64,000 nt of DNA from an uncultured Clostridia bacterium (GTDB taxonomy: Bacteria; Bacillota; Clostridia; Oscillospirales; Acutalibacteraceae). This document shows positions 24,225 to 33,845 of the stretch, one piece after another; positions within the stretch are counted from its first letter, which is position 1, and every line of letters begins with the position of its first letter. A program made the position numbers and the translations under genes. A model generated the notes under the pieces. It had not been told where the DNA came from and made no database searches. It saw only the letters and a program-made list of their open reading frames with translations. Where the stretch lies: contig CAMHQC010000003.1 in assembly GCA_946187325.1 (NCBI GenBank), positions 51,762 to 115,761 of the forward strand. The letters are read 5' to 3'.

Positions 24225-25646
24225 TCAGGATTTATTATTTGACCTCTTTAACATTGAAAGCTTAGGCATAAATCTTAAAACTGTTTTTCTGTTCAAAAAC
24301 AACATCACACCAAGATAAACAGCTACAACTATCCACCTAACAACCATAAGGTTCATAAACACATAAAACACCGAAACCGCCGCGACAATATGTATGAGGG
24401 ACGGCAAAAACATTTTTATCGGATACAGACCTTTTTCCAGCTTTTTTGAATATCTCGCGTGTAAAACTAAAGCGATTAAATACGACGCAAGAGTAGTATA
24501 GGCGGCCGCTACATAACCAAAATAAGGAATAAATATAAAATTTAATATAAGATTTGCAACAGCCGCAACAATAGTATTGATTGTTATGAAAATTGTTTTT
24601 TTGTGGAAATGCTCAACATTTACATACATTGTATATACAAAAATAATATAGTTAGCGAGCACAACCGGAGGTATAATACTTATTCCTTCCCAATAACGCT
24701 CATCAGCAAGAATCTTTACAACCTCAGGACCTATCATAAGCAACGCTATCATTACATAGGTTATCAGATTAACGTAATCGACGGCAAATTTATTAACCTC
24801 ATTAATCTTCTTTTCTTTATATCTTTCAGTAAACCATGGAATCCATACTCCGTCAAGAGATGTGGTTATAACAGTCGCAAGCATACTAAAATTATAAATC
24901 AAACTATAGATTCCTGTCTGTGACGAATCAGCAAGCGAAGTTATCATAACTCTGTCAGACTGGGATAAAACATTCAGAGCAATGCCGTGAAGCACCAACG
25001 GAGCCGAAACTGCTAAACCATACTTTAAATATTCCTTGTTAAACAACATATGGCTTTTTCGGTAAACAAGCAAAACAATAAGCAAGCCGAAGAAAATATT
25101 AACGGCGGCTGTGGGAACAATTCTTCCCATATATTTTTCAGATTTTATAACAAATAGTATTACTCCTACTGACAAAATAACTGAAATAAGGTTAGGCAAT
25201 ATCATTAACGCAGTACGGAATTTATACTGATATCTCATCATAAGATAATGAGTATAATTCTGGATTAATGCCGCGGCAAGACCATGAAGCATACATAGTA
25301 TTATAAGCGTCATGCTCAAATCGGTTTTAATAAACAAAGAAGCTCCCAAAACCATTGCGGTTAAAACTACACCGCATTCAAGGGTAAAGGTAGTTGTTAC
25401 CGACATAAAATCATCTATTTTATCCTCATAATCTATAAAAGCCGCTCTTATTCCCATATGCATCGCAAAACCGATTACCATAGAAAGAATCATTATCCAC
25501 GAATTATATGTAGTGATAACACCATAATCGGAAGTAGAAAGAATCCTTGTAAAGATAGGTACAGTTATAAAGGACATACCTTTATTAAACAAATTACCGA
25601 CCAAGTAATATGTACTTGCTTTTTTATAATTTACCTTTCGGGACAT
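24225..25646 (-). CDS. wzx: Polysaccharide flippase, Wzx/MATE-like
   Basis: This encodes 473 residues, nearly all hydrophobic, with about 12-14 membrane helices. It has the polysaccharide biosynthesis protein fold (N-terminal Y-L-V-G-N-L-F-N-K-G-M-S-F-I-T-V-P-I-F-T). It flips undecaprenyl-linked repeat units across the membrane. Its start overlaps the end of the pyruvyltransferase gene by 23 nt, implying translational coupling. It is the only flippase in the operon and, together with Wzy and the Wzz-like protein, shows a Wzx/Wzy-dependent pathway. Confidence 0.92.
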   Translation of the reverse strand: MSRKVNYKKASTYYLVGNLFNKGMSFITVPIFTRILSTSDYGVITTYNSWIMILSMVIGFAMHMGIRAAFIDYEDKIDDFMSVTTTFTLECGVVLTAMVLGASLFIKTDLSMTLIILCMLHGLAAALIQNYTHYLMMRYQYKFRTALMILPNLISVILSVGVILFVIKSEKYMGRIVPTAAVNIFFGLLIVLLVYRKSHMLFNKEYLKYGLAVSAPLVLHGIALNVLSQSDRVMITSLADSSQTGIYSLIYNFSMLATVITTSLDGVWIPWFTERYKEKKINEVNKFAVDYVNLITYVMIALLMIGPEVVKILADERYWEGISIIPPVVLANYIIFVYTMYVNVEHFHKKTIFITINTIVAAVANLILNFIFIPYFGYVAAAYTTLASYLIALVLHARYSKKLEKGLYPIKMFLPSLIHIVAAVSVFYVFMNLMVVRWIVVAVYLGVMLFLNRKTVLRFMPKLSMLKRSNNKS

Positions 25647-26793
25647 TTATTTCACCTTGCAAATTTTTTATCTCACTGTAAAATACTTCGTTTTTTTCAA
25701 CAATTATATTAAGGCTCTTTTTTAAATTATTTTTTAGCTTTTCTCGATTATCTATCATCGCTATAGTTTTTTCAAGAGCCTCATTTGTACTGAGTTTACA
25801 ACCGTCAACAATATAATCATACCCGATTGAACCGTACAGACCTTCAAATTTTCGGCTATAAGCGAACGGTATAACAGGTACGCCCGCGGAAAAAGCGTCT
25901 ACCGTAGCGTGCATACGAGCCGCGGTTAAAACATCCATTCCCGCAATATAATTTTTACATTCTACAGGGTCGGAAAACGCGGGGGCTTTGATTACAGAAG
26001 GATATTTATTTTTCAATAAATCATTAGCAAACAAATCGCCGTCGTTCGATTTATCCACTGACTCTATTACATGGGGAATGAGGTGAACCTCGCAATCCGG
26101 TTTATCTATAAAATACTCAATAAGCGAAATTATGTATTTTCTATAGTCCACGGTTAAACCGAACTGGTTTTCCTTATAGAAACCGCCTTTCCATAAAAGC
26201 CCCGATACATTTATACCGACGTGAGTCTTGTTCTTTTCAAACGCTTTCGGAGTATACGGAAGAGCGAATGCCAAATCGGTTACTGTATGGGCATTTACAT
26301 TCGAAATTTTCTTTACATAATCGGTTGACAGCTTATCGCGCGAATAAACCAAAACGGCTTTTTTTATAGCTTTAGCTGCCTGACGTTCAATTTTTTTATC
26401 CTCAAAGGGACCATAAGTCTGAGGCAATAAAACATAGGGCGTCTTACTACTGCCGGCTCTTAACTTTATAAGGTTATTCCAATAAGCGCTTTTGGGATTA
26501 TAAATATCGGAAAAACCGTCGCCGTATGTTATATCAAAAACAATATCACAATTCTTAGTAAAATCTTTTTTTAAATCGAGCAATATATTCTTACGTGATG
26601 TTTGATAAAACTCAAAGTTTATATCGGGGAAGTATTCTTTAATTTTACCGTAAAGCTCAATAACAAAATAATACCTAACGGTAAGTTTTTTTCCGAACAA
26701 TCTCTGCATTGTATATAAGAACGAGTATGTAAGCGCCTCACATCCCTTATTTGCGTTTTCAAGAGTAAAACCTAACAAACCTATTCTAAGCAT
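25624..26793 (-). CDS. Polysaccharide pyruvyl transferase family protein
   Basis: This encodes 389 residues. Features of PF04230 are visible: the N-terminal G-L-L-G-F-T-L-E-N-A-N-K-G-C-E-A-L-T, D-I-T-Y-G-D-G-F-S-D, L-L-P-Q-T-Y-G-P-F, and C-terminal A-A-R-M-H-A-T-V-D-A-F-S-A-G-V-P, where the conserved R-x-H is thought to bind the donor. It would add a ketal-linked pyruvate from PEP to a sugar, giving the polymer negative charge. It overlaps wzy by 8 nt upstream and wzx by 23 nt downstream. Confidence 0.88.
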   Translation of the reverse strand: MLRIGLLGFTLENANKGCEALTYSFLYTMQRLFGKKLTVRYYFVIELYGKIKEYFPDINFEFYQTSRKNILLDLKKDFTKNCDIVFDITYGDGFSDIYNPKSAYWNNLIKLRAGSSKTPYVLLPQTYGPFEDKKIERQAAKAIKKAVLVYSRDKLSTDYVKKISNVNAHTVTDLAFALPYTPKAFEKNKTHVGINVSGLLWKGGFYKENQFGLTVDYRKYIISLIEYFIDKPDCEVHLIPHVIESVDKSNDGDLFANDLLKNKYPSVIKAPAFSDPVECKNYIAGMDVLTAARMHATVDAFSAGVPVIPFAYSRKFEGLYGSIGYDYIVDGCKLSTNEALEKTIAMIDNREKLKNNLKKSLNIIVEKNEVFYSEIKNLQGEINVPKGKL

Positions 26794-28123
26794 TACTCAA
26801 CCTCTTTTCCTTCGATTTAAACTTTCCATTCATATTGTACACTAAAAACAACATAACAATCAAATAAAACATATTTCTTTCCGAGCTTTGATTAACTGCG
26901 AACATCTCGAGAAAATAAGCAAGAAAGAGCGAAAAGAACGCAGCGTTAAACCCTACTTTCTTTTCCCAATCGGCCTTAGCCCTTTGGATAAATGAGTATA
27001 GCAGCATCACAATATATACGACAAATTCAGGAATCGCGCCCACAAGGCCGTATCTGTATATCAAATCAAGATAACTGTTTTCTATTCCTTTTTTTACAAT
27101 AGTCCATGTGAACATACCGTTAGTCACTTTGTACGGATACTCAAATTGAGCGTGCTGTCCGTATCCAAACAACCACTTGTCTTTCATCGACTTTACAACC
27201 CAGTTATATAAATCCAATCTGTTTCCGGAGGCTTTAAGGTTAGTGCCGAAAGACGAAGAAATCTCAGAAGCATAGCTATCGTCTACAAGCGCAATCAGCA
27301 TAATATAAGCTTTTTTTATAAAATCATAAATCGACGGAAAAAGCAATGCGGCAACCACAATACCCGCGAAAGCGCAAACAGCTACTATAAGAATAATCTT
27401 TAGCATTCTTGCGAACCCGCTGAAATAGAGAAATAGTAAATTAGCTAACAAAGCCGCAAGTATAGACGACCTCGACAAAGTAAGCAGAAGATTTATCCAC
27501 AGCAGAGCATAAATTATCATAAAGATTACTTTTCTTCTATCAGCTTTTTTTAAAAGTTGAACACAATAAAGAATCAGTATCATACAGAACATTAAATATA
27601 CTCCGTACACAATAGTCTGCCATGAGTAACTTAAAAGCCTTACTCTCCCGAATCTTTCGGTACTGTAGTTTAAAGTCGCTCCCGAAGTATTCAAATACGA
27701 GAAAATATTAAAATGAGTGAAAGCCTCGATTACTCCAAACACGGCGATTACGCCTGAAGTGTAAATCAAGGTGTGGATACTTTTTATAAACACCTCTGCT
27801 GTATAAATAACAGAGGATACAAATATAAAAACAACAATCGTTATCAACAAAAACAGGAATACGTTAAAAATTCCCTCTGTCAATAGCATACTTAAAGAAT
27901 GTGCTAAAATCCATACAAGGAAAAACAGCGTCAGCACGTTACCTTTAAAACGAACTTTTTTTAGCTTGCCTTTTAAAAACGCCAACGTCAGTACGGCGAA
28001 TCCAGCGGCAAGCACATAATACATACTGATATTGCCGATAGAAAAATAACTCGGAAGAATCGGCATAAACGCACAAAAAGCATACAGCAAAGTATATACT
28101 GTAACACTCAGCTTTCGGTACAT
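26786..28123 (-). CDS. wzy: O-antigen/capsule polymerase, Wzy-like
   Basis: This encodes 445 residues from the ATG at 28123, preceded by GAGGTGAGG; a GTG four codons upstream is inside that site. There are roughly 11-12 membrane helices, and a large external loop in the second half contains F-G-Y-G-Q-H-A-Q-F-E-Y. The pattern L-L-L-T-L-S-R-S-S-I-L-A-A-L-L matches the S-R-S/T-x-x-L signature of O-antigen ligase/polymerase (Wzy_C) proteins. It joins repeat units at the outer face of the membrane. Confidence 0.85.
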   Translation of the reverse strand: MYRKLSVTVYTLLYAFCAFMPILPSYFSIGNISMYYVLAAGFAVLTLAFLKGKLKKVRFKGNVLTLFFLVWILAHSLSMLLTEGIFNVFLFLLITIVVFIFVSSVIYTAEVFIKSIHTLIYTSGVIAVFGVIEAFTHFNIFSYLNTSGATLNYSTERFGRVRLLSYSWQTIVYGVYLMFCMILILYCVQLLKKADRRKVIFMIIYALLWINLLLTLSRSSILAALLANLLFLYFSGFARMLKIILIVAVCAFAGIVVAALLFPSIYDFIKKAYIMLIALVDDSYASEISSSFGTNLKASGNRLDLYNWVVKSMKDKWLFGYGQHAQFEYPYKVTNGMFTWTIVKKGIENSYLDLIYRYGLVGAIPEFVVYIVMLLYSFIQRAKADWEKKVGFNAAFFSLFLAYFLEMFAVNQSSERNMFYLIVMLFLVYNMNGKFKSKEKRLSNA

Positions 28124-28140
28124 TTTCTTCCTCACCTCAC

Positions 28141-29301
28141 TTACTGTGAATCATTGGCTTCTTTAAAACTTTCAAGATAACTATAACCATATTTTGTATC
28201 GGGCTCCAGATAAGCGCCTTCGCACCACTCGTTCCACGCATTTATAAAAATCACAGGCTTTTGACGGTTATCTTTCACCTTTTTAAAAAGTTTCGACATA
28301 TAATTTCGAAATTTTTCCGGCGAAGCTCCTATATGCACGTATCCGTTTTTCTTACGCGCGGTATTGTCCCAATCTACAAAAGCGCCTTCAATAAACTTTT
28401 CATTGGCTTCGGAATTCAGTCCGATATTCCATATTTCATCATAATCAAGTTTTGAGAGTTCTTCTTTAGGCTTCAATTTGTTTTTTCTTAATAAAGGAAG
28501 CATCTTGTCAATTAAAAAGTTAAGACGGATTTTTTTAAAACTACGATATATCTGCTGTCGTTTTCGTAATGTTTCTTTGCTTATCCGTTTTAAATTTGTC
28601 GCAAAGAATGGATAGAACTTAACCTGATAAGAAAAGCTGCCCATATCGTATGACGGCATAAAAAACCATTGCGGATTCTGAATCATAAAGCAAATACCGT
28701 CAAATCCGTAATTCCGAATTTCCCGATTCCAATAATCAAGCATTTTATTTACATTCGGGATTTCTTCGGGCTTGTATATGAGAAATATGGGCTTACCGTC
28801 CAAAGTAATATATCTTTCGTCCTTAAAAAAGTCCGCAAGGTAATCCAAATGTTTCTTCCAGTCTTTCTCGCCGCCGTAGCTTTGTTCGGCAATCAGTTCT
28901 TTTTTTCCGCCGTCCCACAGTTTACTCCAATTTTCATTTGCCCAGCTAAAACAGAAGGGAATATCAACATCTTTGTTTCTTAACATTTGCTCGGCCGGTT
29001 TTTCGAGAAGCTGTTTTCCGTCTTTAAACCAATAATGATAATAACAAAAGCCAAAAATTCCATACTTTTTCGCAAGCTCCGCCTGCCATATTTTCACATC
29101 ATCATTAAGTAAATTATAATAATTTTCGTTCAGCGGAGTCTTGGGTTGGTAATGTCCCTCGAACAGCGGCTTTGCCTTTTTTGTGTTGGTCCACTCTGTA
29201 AAGCCCTTTCCCCACGCTCTGTCATTTTCCTCAATTGAGTGAAACTGAGGAAGAAAATACGCGATTGTCTTTATTTTACCGCCATCATTTATCTCAGCCA
29301 T
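28141..29301 (-). CDS. WbsX-like glycosyltransferase / GH99-like protein (second copy)
   Basis: This encodes 386 residues. It shares with the next upstream gene Y-F-L-P-Q-F-H, W-G-K-G-F-T-E-W-T-N, G-H-Y-Q-P-K, Y-Y-H-Y-W-F, N-E-N-W and the C-terminal N-A-W-N-E-W-C-E-G-A-Y-L-E-P-D. These define the WbsX family (PF14307), found in O-antigen and capsule loci and distantly related to glycoside hydrolase family 99. It may be a transferase or a processing endo-glycosidase. There is no signal peptide, so it acts in the cytoplasm or at its membrane face. It follows the first copy by 14 nt. Confidence 0.85.
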   Translation of the reverse strand: MAEINDGGKIKTIAYFLPQFHSIEENDRAWGKGFTEWTNTKKAKPLFEGHYQPKTPLNENYYNLLNDDVKIWQAELAKKYGIFGFCYYHYWFKDGKQLLEKPAEQMLRNKDVDIPFCFSWANENWSKLWDGGKKELIAEQSYGGEKDWKKHLDYLADFFKDERYITLDGKPIFLIYKPEEIPNVNKMLDYWNREIRNYGFDGICFMIQNPQWFFMPSYDMGSFSYQVKFYPFFATNLKRISKETLRKRQQIYRSFKKIRLNFLIDKMLPLLRKNKLKPKEELSKLDYDEIWNIGLNSEANEKFIEGAFVDWDNTARKKNGYVHIGASPEKFRNYMSKLFKKVKDNRQKPVIFINAWNEWCEGAYLEPDTKYGYSYLESFKEANDSQ

Positions 29302-29315
29302 TTAGCCACCTCTTA

Positions 29316-30470
29316 TCAATCATCGTCTTCTATTTCCGCGCGAAGCGCGTCGAGATAACCGTGCCCGAACTTTAAATCAGGCTCCATATACGCTCCCTCG
29401 CCCCATTCGTTCCATGAATTCAAAAATAACAATCGCTTTTCAAGAGGCTTATCTTTGATAAGTTCGACCGCTTCTCTGACGCTCTTTCGGAACTTTTCAG
29501 GCGTACTATCGGTGTAAATACGAGCGTTCTTGCCGCTGCGAGGCGAGCGATCCTTGCCGGGAACAAGCTGGGGATGAACAAAATCAAGTTTATCCTCATC
29601 CATATAATAATTGTCCATAATTTTACCGTAATCGTACATCTGCTTTTCGCTGCCTGTAATAAGCTTACCGATCTTCATACGAATACGTTTTGATACGCCC
29701 TCGGCTAATACCTCCGCTCGTCTGAAAGATACAGAATTTACCGCGTCGTATCCTCTTTTCAGCATATCTTCGTACCTTTTCCTTGCCTCAGCAAGCTGTT
29801 CTTTCTGCTTCCCGATAACAATATGAGCCATAGGGTCGGCTCTGCCGACAAAATACATGTCTTTAAATCCCTCCTGCTTTGCAAGAGTTCTGAACGTTTC
29901 TACAAAAAGCTTTTCCTGTTCAGGCGGAATTGCTTCGGGATCATAAATATAGAAAATCGGCTTTCCGTCAACCGTCATATATCTTTTATCCTTAAATACG
30001 GGTAACAGATAATTAAAAAAGGCGGTGTAATCTTCTTTGCCGAGGTATTTCTGCTTTAAGAACACAACATCTTTATGGAATCGTCCTGACTTTTCCCATG
30101 TTTTATTAGACCAGTCGTGATTTGCCCAGCCTATACATAACGGGAAATCCGGTTTCTTGGTTTTTATAACTTCAGCAAGAGGCATTTCAAGAACCTTTTC
30201 GCCGTTTCCGAACCAATATGTCCAATAACAAAATCCCTCTACCCCGGCCTCTCGAGCAAGTTTTGCCTGAGCTTCTCTAACTTCGGGTATTCTTAAATCA
30301 TAAAATCCCAAATCCGCGGGAATACGGGGCTGATAATGGCCTTTATAAATAGGCTTAGCCTTTGCTACATTAGTCCATTCAGTAAATCCCTTTCCCCAAT
30401 ACTTATCATTAACGGGAACAGGGTGAAACTGAGGCAGATAAAAAGCTATTACTCTCGCTTTTTTACTCAT
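29316..30470 (-). CDS. WbsX-like glycosyltransferase / GH99-like protein (first copy)
   Basis: This encodes 384 residues. Signatures are F-Y-L-P-Q-F-H-P, W-G-K-G-F-T-E-W-T-N-V, G-H-Y-Q-P-R-I-P, C-Y-W-T-Y-W-F-G, W-A-N-H-D-W and L-N-S-W-N-E-W-G-E-G-A-Y-M-E-P-D. It is paralogous to the adjacent 28141 gene over its full length, but the middle parts differ clearly, so the two probably handle different linkages. The family is annotated as WbsX from polysaccharide loci, with activity not firmly established. Confidence 0.85.
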   Translation of the reverse strand: MSKKARVIAFYLPQFHPVPVNDKYWGKGFTEWTNVAKAKPIYKGHYQPRIPADLGFYDLRIPEVREAQAKLAREAGVEGFCYWTYWFGNGEKVLEMPLAEVIKTKKPDFPLCIGWANHDWSNKTWEKSGRFHKDVVFLKQKYLGKEDYTAFFNYLLPVFKDKRYMTVDGKPIFYIYDPEAIPPEQEKLFVETFRTLAKQEGFKDMYFVGRADPMAHIVIGKQKEQLAEARKRYEDMLKRGYDAVNSVSFRRAEVLAEGVSKRIRMKIGKLITGSEKQMYDYGKIMDNYYMDEDKLDFVHPQLVPGKDRSPRSGKNARIYTDSTPEKFRKSVREAVELIKDKPLEKRLLFLNSWNEWGEGAYMEPDLKFGHGYLDALRAEIEDDD

Positions 30471-30523
30471 AAATTATCTCTTCTTTCTAGCCCAAAAATT
30501 TTTACAGGTTTTTGAACATTATC

Positions 30524-31351
30524 TTAATAATCCCCGAAATCTACGTGTTCTATTTCGTGAGTATGGCGTTTTTCTTCAGGCGGAATTATCATATAGCTGC
30601 CATAAATCGTCGACAAATACTTATCGTAATCCTTAAATCCCGGAAATATTTCATTCTCAAAAGTGTAATCAGCTAAATTCTCCGCCCACTCTTTTTTTAC
30701 TATAAGCTGTTTCAATGAATAGCTGGAACAAATCATCATCATTTCATCAGAATCCGAAGCATTAAGTCCGCTCAATAATTCTTTATACTTTTTCTTTGTT
30801 TTCTCATAACTGGAAAAAAAGCTGATAAGACTAAAAACATCATACTTGACGCGTTGAAAAAAACCTTCTTCCCTAATAGTTTTACCATATCCCTTTTTTA
30901 TCCAAAGCGTTTTGGTTAAAAAACTATTCTTCTTTTCAACTTTTCGACGAAATTGTTCTCCGTTTTTTAAATTTACCACAGGGAAAACATCAACAAAAAT
31001 ACCTTTATGCGCACTGTCTTTAGCCGCGAACGTCTCATCTACAGCGGTGTTTTTTAACCGAACCTTTCCAAAAGGATAGGGGTAGTCAGAATCGGTATCC
31101 CAATCCTGAAATTCAAACTCAGGCTTTAGTTCAGTTTTGCACAGCCGCGTAAATCTTATATAATCGTCAAACGGGATTCCGAAATCCATATCATCATCCC
31201 AAGGAATAAATCCGCTGTGGCGCACAGCACCGAGCATAGTTCCGCATACCATAAAAAATCGAATATTATTACTCTCGCAAATCCTCTTAATCTCCGTGGC
31301 AATTAACAATTCACACTCTTGCAGTTTTTTTAGTTCTTTATCTTTTAGCAT
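30524..31351 (-). CDS. LicD-family phosphotransferase
   Basis: This encodes 275 residues. It has the LicD hallmarks: G-T-M-L-G-A-V-R-H-S-G-F-I-P-W-D-D-D-M-D near 40-60, with the W-D-D-D-x-D metal motif, and a C-terminal E-H-V-D-F-G-D-Y. LicD proteins of the nucleotidyltransferase fold move phosphocholine or related phospho-groups from CDP donors to surface glycans. No choline kinase or cytidylyltransferase (licA/licC) is seen nearby, so the donor is unknown. It is probably co-transcribed with the flanking genes (gaps of 53 and 30 nt). Confidence 0.88.
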   Translation of the reverse strand: MLKDKELKKLQECELLIATEIKRICESNNIRFFMVCGTMLGAVRHSGFIPWDDDMDFGIPFDDYIRFTRLCKTELKPEFEFQDWDTDSDYPYPFGKVRLKNTAVDETFAAKDSAHKGIFVDVFPVVNLKNGEQFRRKVEKKNSFLTKTLWIKKGYGKTIREEGFFQRVKYDVFSLISFFSSYEKTKKKYKELLSGLNASDSDEMMMICSSYSLKQLIVKKEWAENLADYTFENEIFPGFKDYDKYLSTIYGSYMIIPPEEKRHTHEIEHVDFGDY

Positions 31352-31381
31352 TTTTATCTCCGTAAGCTGAAAAAATATAAA

Positions 31382-32599
31382 TTAAATTTCGACTCCCAGT
31401 TCTCTGTACACCTTTCTAAGCTTTTCATAGTGAGCCGATGGTGTGTACTCGTTTTCATATATTTCAAAAGAAGCGTTTTCTAATTCTTTATATTTTTCTT
31501 CATCCATTTGTTCTATTTCCAGTATAGCTTGTCTTAGCTCGTTCTCGTTTCCGGATTCAAATAATCTGCCGTTTCCTTTAATCAATTCCGGAATTCCTCC
31601 GATATCGGCGCCTATAATAGGCCTGCTGAGTTGTAACGATTCAATAGCCGAATACGGGCCGTTCTCGTACCACTCGGACGGAAGAATAACCGCTTTCGCG
31701 TTGCCGATAAGCTCGGTTAGCTCATTTCCGCTTTTGAACCCTAAAAGTTTTACATTTGATATATTGTTATCGGAAATGTATTTTTCGAGATTTTCTTCAA
31801 TGGGACCTGTGCCTGCGATATATAATATTACCGGAAGATTATTAACCGCTTTTATTAAAGTTGAAACTCCCTTTTCTTCAGACAATCTGCCGAAATATAA
31901 AAAATATCCTTTATCGACTCTCTCGCTAAAAGAAGGTATTTCAGTATCAATAAAATTCGGAATATGACAAAGCCGTGAGGTATCTATTCCGAATTCTTCA
32001 AATTTTCTTTTATAAAATGCACTCGGAGTTATGATTTTATTAATAACATCATAGCTTTTTTTAAATCTGTGTAAATATCCTTCAGTAACATTAATCATAC
32101 TTTTAAAAAAAGAATCCTTTACACATCGGTTCTTAGCACATAAAAAGTAGTTTCCTTTTTTACAATCCTCGCAAATTTTGCCGTGGTGCATCATTTTGTA
32201 ATTAAGACAAACCATTTTTAAATCATGCGCTGTATACACCGCGGGGATTCTATACTTCTTAATCACATCAAGAATCGAGGGTGAAATCTGATGTTGAAAA
32301 ATATGTAAATGTATTAAATCCGGATTAGTTTTTTTTACAAGCGCCTCAAATTTTTTCTTAGCTTCAGCGGAATATATTATTTTAGCCGACATACTAAGCT
32401 TTTTCAGTACCGAGCCCTTACTGTAATCAACATTTTCAACAAAAAAGTCTTTATAATCAGATTCAAAATTTTTTTCATCTTTCATCGAAAAATCAATTAC
32501 GCTGTGCCCTTTTGACTCAAGTAATCTTTTTAACGCAAAATAATAGGTTTCACTTCCGCCCTTTATATAATGGAACTTATTAACCATAAGTATTCTCAT
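31382..32599 (-). CDS. Glycosyltransferase family 4
   Basis: This encodes 405 residues with a GT-B fold. The N-terminal G-G-S-E-T-Y is typical of GT4, and F-G-R-L-S-E-E-K-G-V and E-N-G-P-Y-S-A-I-E-S-L form the C-terminal donor-binding half (the E-x7-E motif). A Cys-rich insertion (C-L-N-Y, C-E-D-C, C-A-K-N-R-C) in the N-terminal half could bind a metal. It would add one sugar of the repeat unit using a nucleotide-sugar donor at the inner membrane face. Donor and acceptor are unknown. Confidence 0.88.
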   Translation of the reverse strand: MRILMVNKFHYIKGGSETYYFALKRLLESKGHSVIDFSMKDEKNFESDYKDFFVENVDYSKGSVLKKLSMSAKIIYSAEAKKKFEALVKKTNPDLIHLHIFQHQISPSILDVIKKYRIPAVYTAHDLKMVCLNYKMMHHGKICEDCKKGNYFLCAKNRCVKDSFFKSMINVTEGYLHRFKKSYDVINKIITPSAFYKRKFEEFGIDTSRLCHIPNFIDTEIPSFSERVDKGYFLYFGRLSEEKGVSTLIKAVNNLPVILYIAGTGPIEENLEKYISDNNISNVKLLGFKSGNELTELIGNAKAVILPSEWYENGPYSAIESLQLSRPIIGADIGGIPELIKGNGRLFESGNENELRQAILEIEQMDEEKYKELENASFEIYENEYTPSAHYEKLRKVYRELGVEI

Positions 32600-32611
32600 A
32601 ACTTCACCATA

Positions 32612-33835
32612 TCAGTCAATAAATAATTTCTCGTACTCATCCGCTATAAATTGCCAGCTATAAGCGTCCGAGATTCGATTTTTGGCTTTTTCTCCAATTT
32701 CTGAAATCTCTGTTTCTGTCATATTATCAGCTTTATCTATCAAAGAAGCGAGATTGCCGTCGTTCTTATTCCAGTAAAGCGCGCTGTCCTCGGCAACTTC
32801 TCTGTTAAAGCCAACGTCGAGAAGGAGATTTAAATTTGTTGACCCTAAAGCTTCAAGAAGACTCGGATTTGTTCCTCCTACTTCATGCCCGTGAAAATAT
32901 CCATAAGCATTTTCGCGAATTTTCATTAAAAGTTCCTGGTTATACACTGTACCGACAAATTTTATTCTTTTATCGGATTTGAAACTGAGCTTTTCTTCCA
33001 ACTTATTCAAAAATTTTTCGTTTACATTAGTAATAATAGCGAAATCGCGCTCGCTGTTACTTTTCATGAACTCTTTTATCATTGTTTCATAGTTGTTTTC
33101 AGGTACAAAGCGGCCTACTACTAAATAGTAGCTTTTTGGAACCAGTCTTTTATCCTTATACCAGTTTAAAAGCTCTGTATCATTATCTGATAAAGCGCTT
33201 TTCCTGGTTTCAGCTCCGTACGCGACAAATGTTGTTTCCGGATTTCTTCCTTTAATCCCTTTGCCGTCATAACAAGCGTGAATATACTTTTCAATATTTA
33301 CGGAATCGCATACCGCTAAATCGCAGTATTTTATCATAAGTTTCTCGGAATACTTCCAGTATTTACGTATAGGTGCAGACCATTTCGCGCGCATCCACTC
33401 GTGTCCGTCAGGGTTAATATAAAGCTTCCCGCCGAGTTTATGAATCTTCTTATAATACTTAGATATCCACGGACCTATACGGCACGCCATAATATACACA
33501 ATAGGATTGTTAATATTATGTTCGGAAATATAATTAACGCAATATTTTAGAGCTTTTATATCATAAATTATAGCCTGAGCCGGGCCGACATTCGGAAGCG
33601 GAATTTTAAAGCAATGGGCGTTATTATACTCAAACTCGTTTTCGGAAATTTTCCTGCTTCCTTGTAGTTTATTTTCATTCATATAACCGTCGCCGTTAGC
33701 CTTACAAGCAATATGATATTTTATTTTTTTATTATCTTTATGATATTCCGTGAGTTTATAAATAAAAGTTTCATAGCCGCCGTAAGCTCCCAAGCTTTTC
33801 GCTCCGACTAAAAATATATGTTTTTCATTATCCAT
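32612..33835 (-). CDS. DUF1972/Cps2T-like rhamnosyltransferase
   Basis: This encodes 407 residues. The N-terminus G-A-K-S-L-G-A-Y-G-G-Y-E-T-F and the N-P-D-G-H-E-W-M-R-A-K-W-S block match the DUF1972 glycosyltransferases that include pneumococcal Cps2T. Those add beta-1,4 rhamnose to the first, lipid-linked sugar. The C-terminal half has V-G-R-F-V-P-E-N-N-Y and G-T-N-P-S-L-L-E-A-L. It lies directly after the dTDP-rhamnose genes, which supports rhamnose as donor. Specificity is inferred from family and context. Confidence 0.82.
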   Translation of the reverse strand: MDNEKHIFLVGAKSLGAYGGYETFIYKLTEYHKDNKKIKYHIACKANGDGYMNENKLQGSRKISENEFEYNNAHCFKIPLPNVGPAQAIIYDIKALKYCVNYISEHNINNPIVYIMACRIGPWISKYYKKIHKLGGKLYINPDGHEWMRAKWSAPIRKYWKYSEKLMIKYCDLAVCDSVNIEKYIHACYDGKGIKGRNPETTFVAYGAETRKSALSDNDTELLNWYKDKRLVPKSYYLVVGRFVPENNYETMIKEFMKSNSERDFAIITNVNEKFLNKLEEKLSFKSDKRIKFVGTVYNQELLMKIRENAYGYFHGHEVGGTNPSLLEALGSTNLNLLLDVGFNREVAEDSALYWNKNDGNLASLIDKADNMTETEISEIGEKAKNRISDAYSWQFIADEYEKLFID

Positions 33836-33845
33836 AGCAGTTTTC

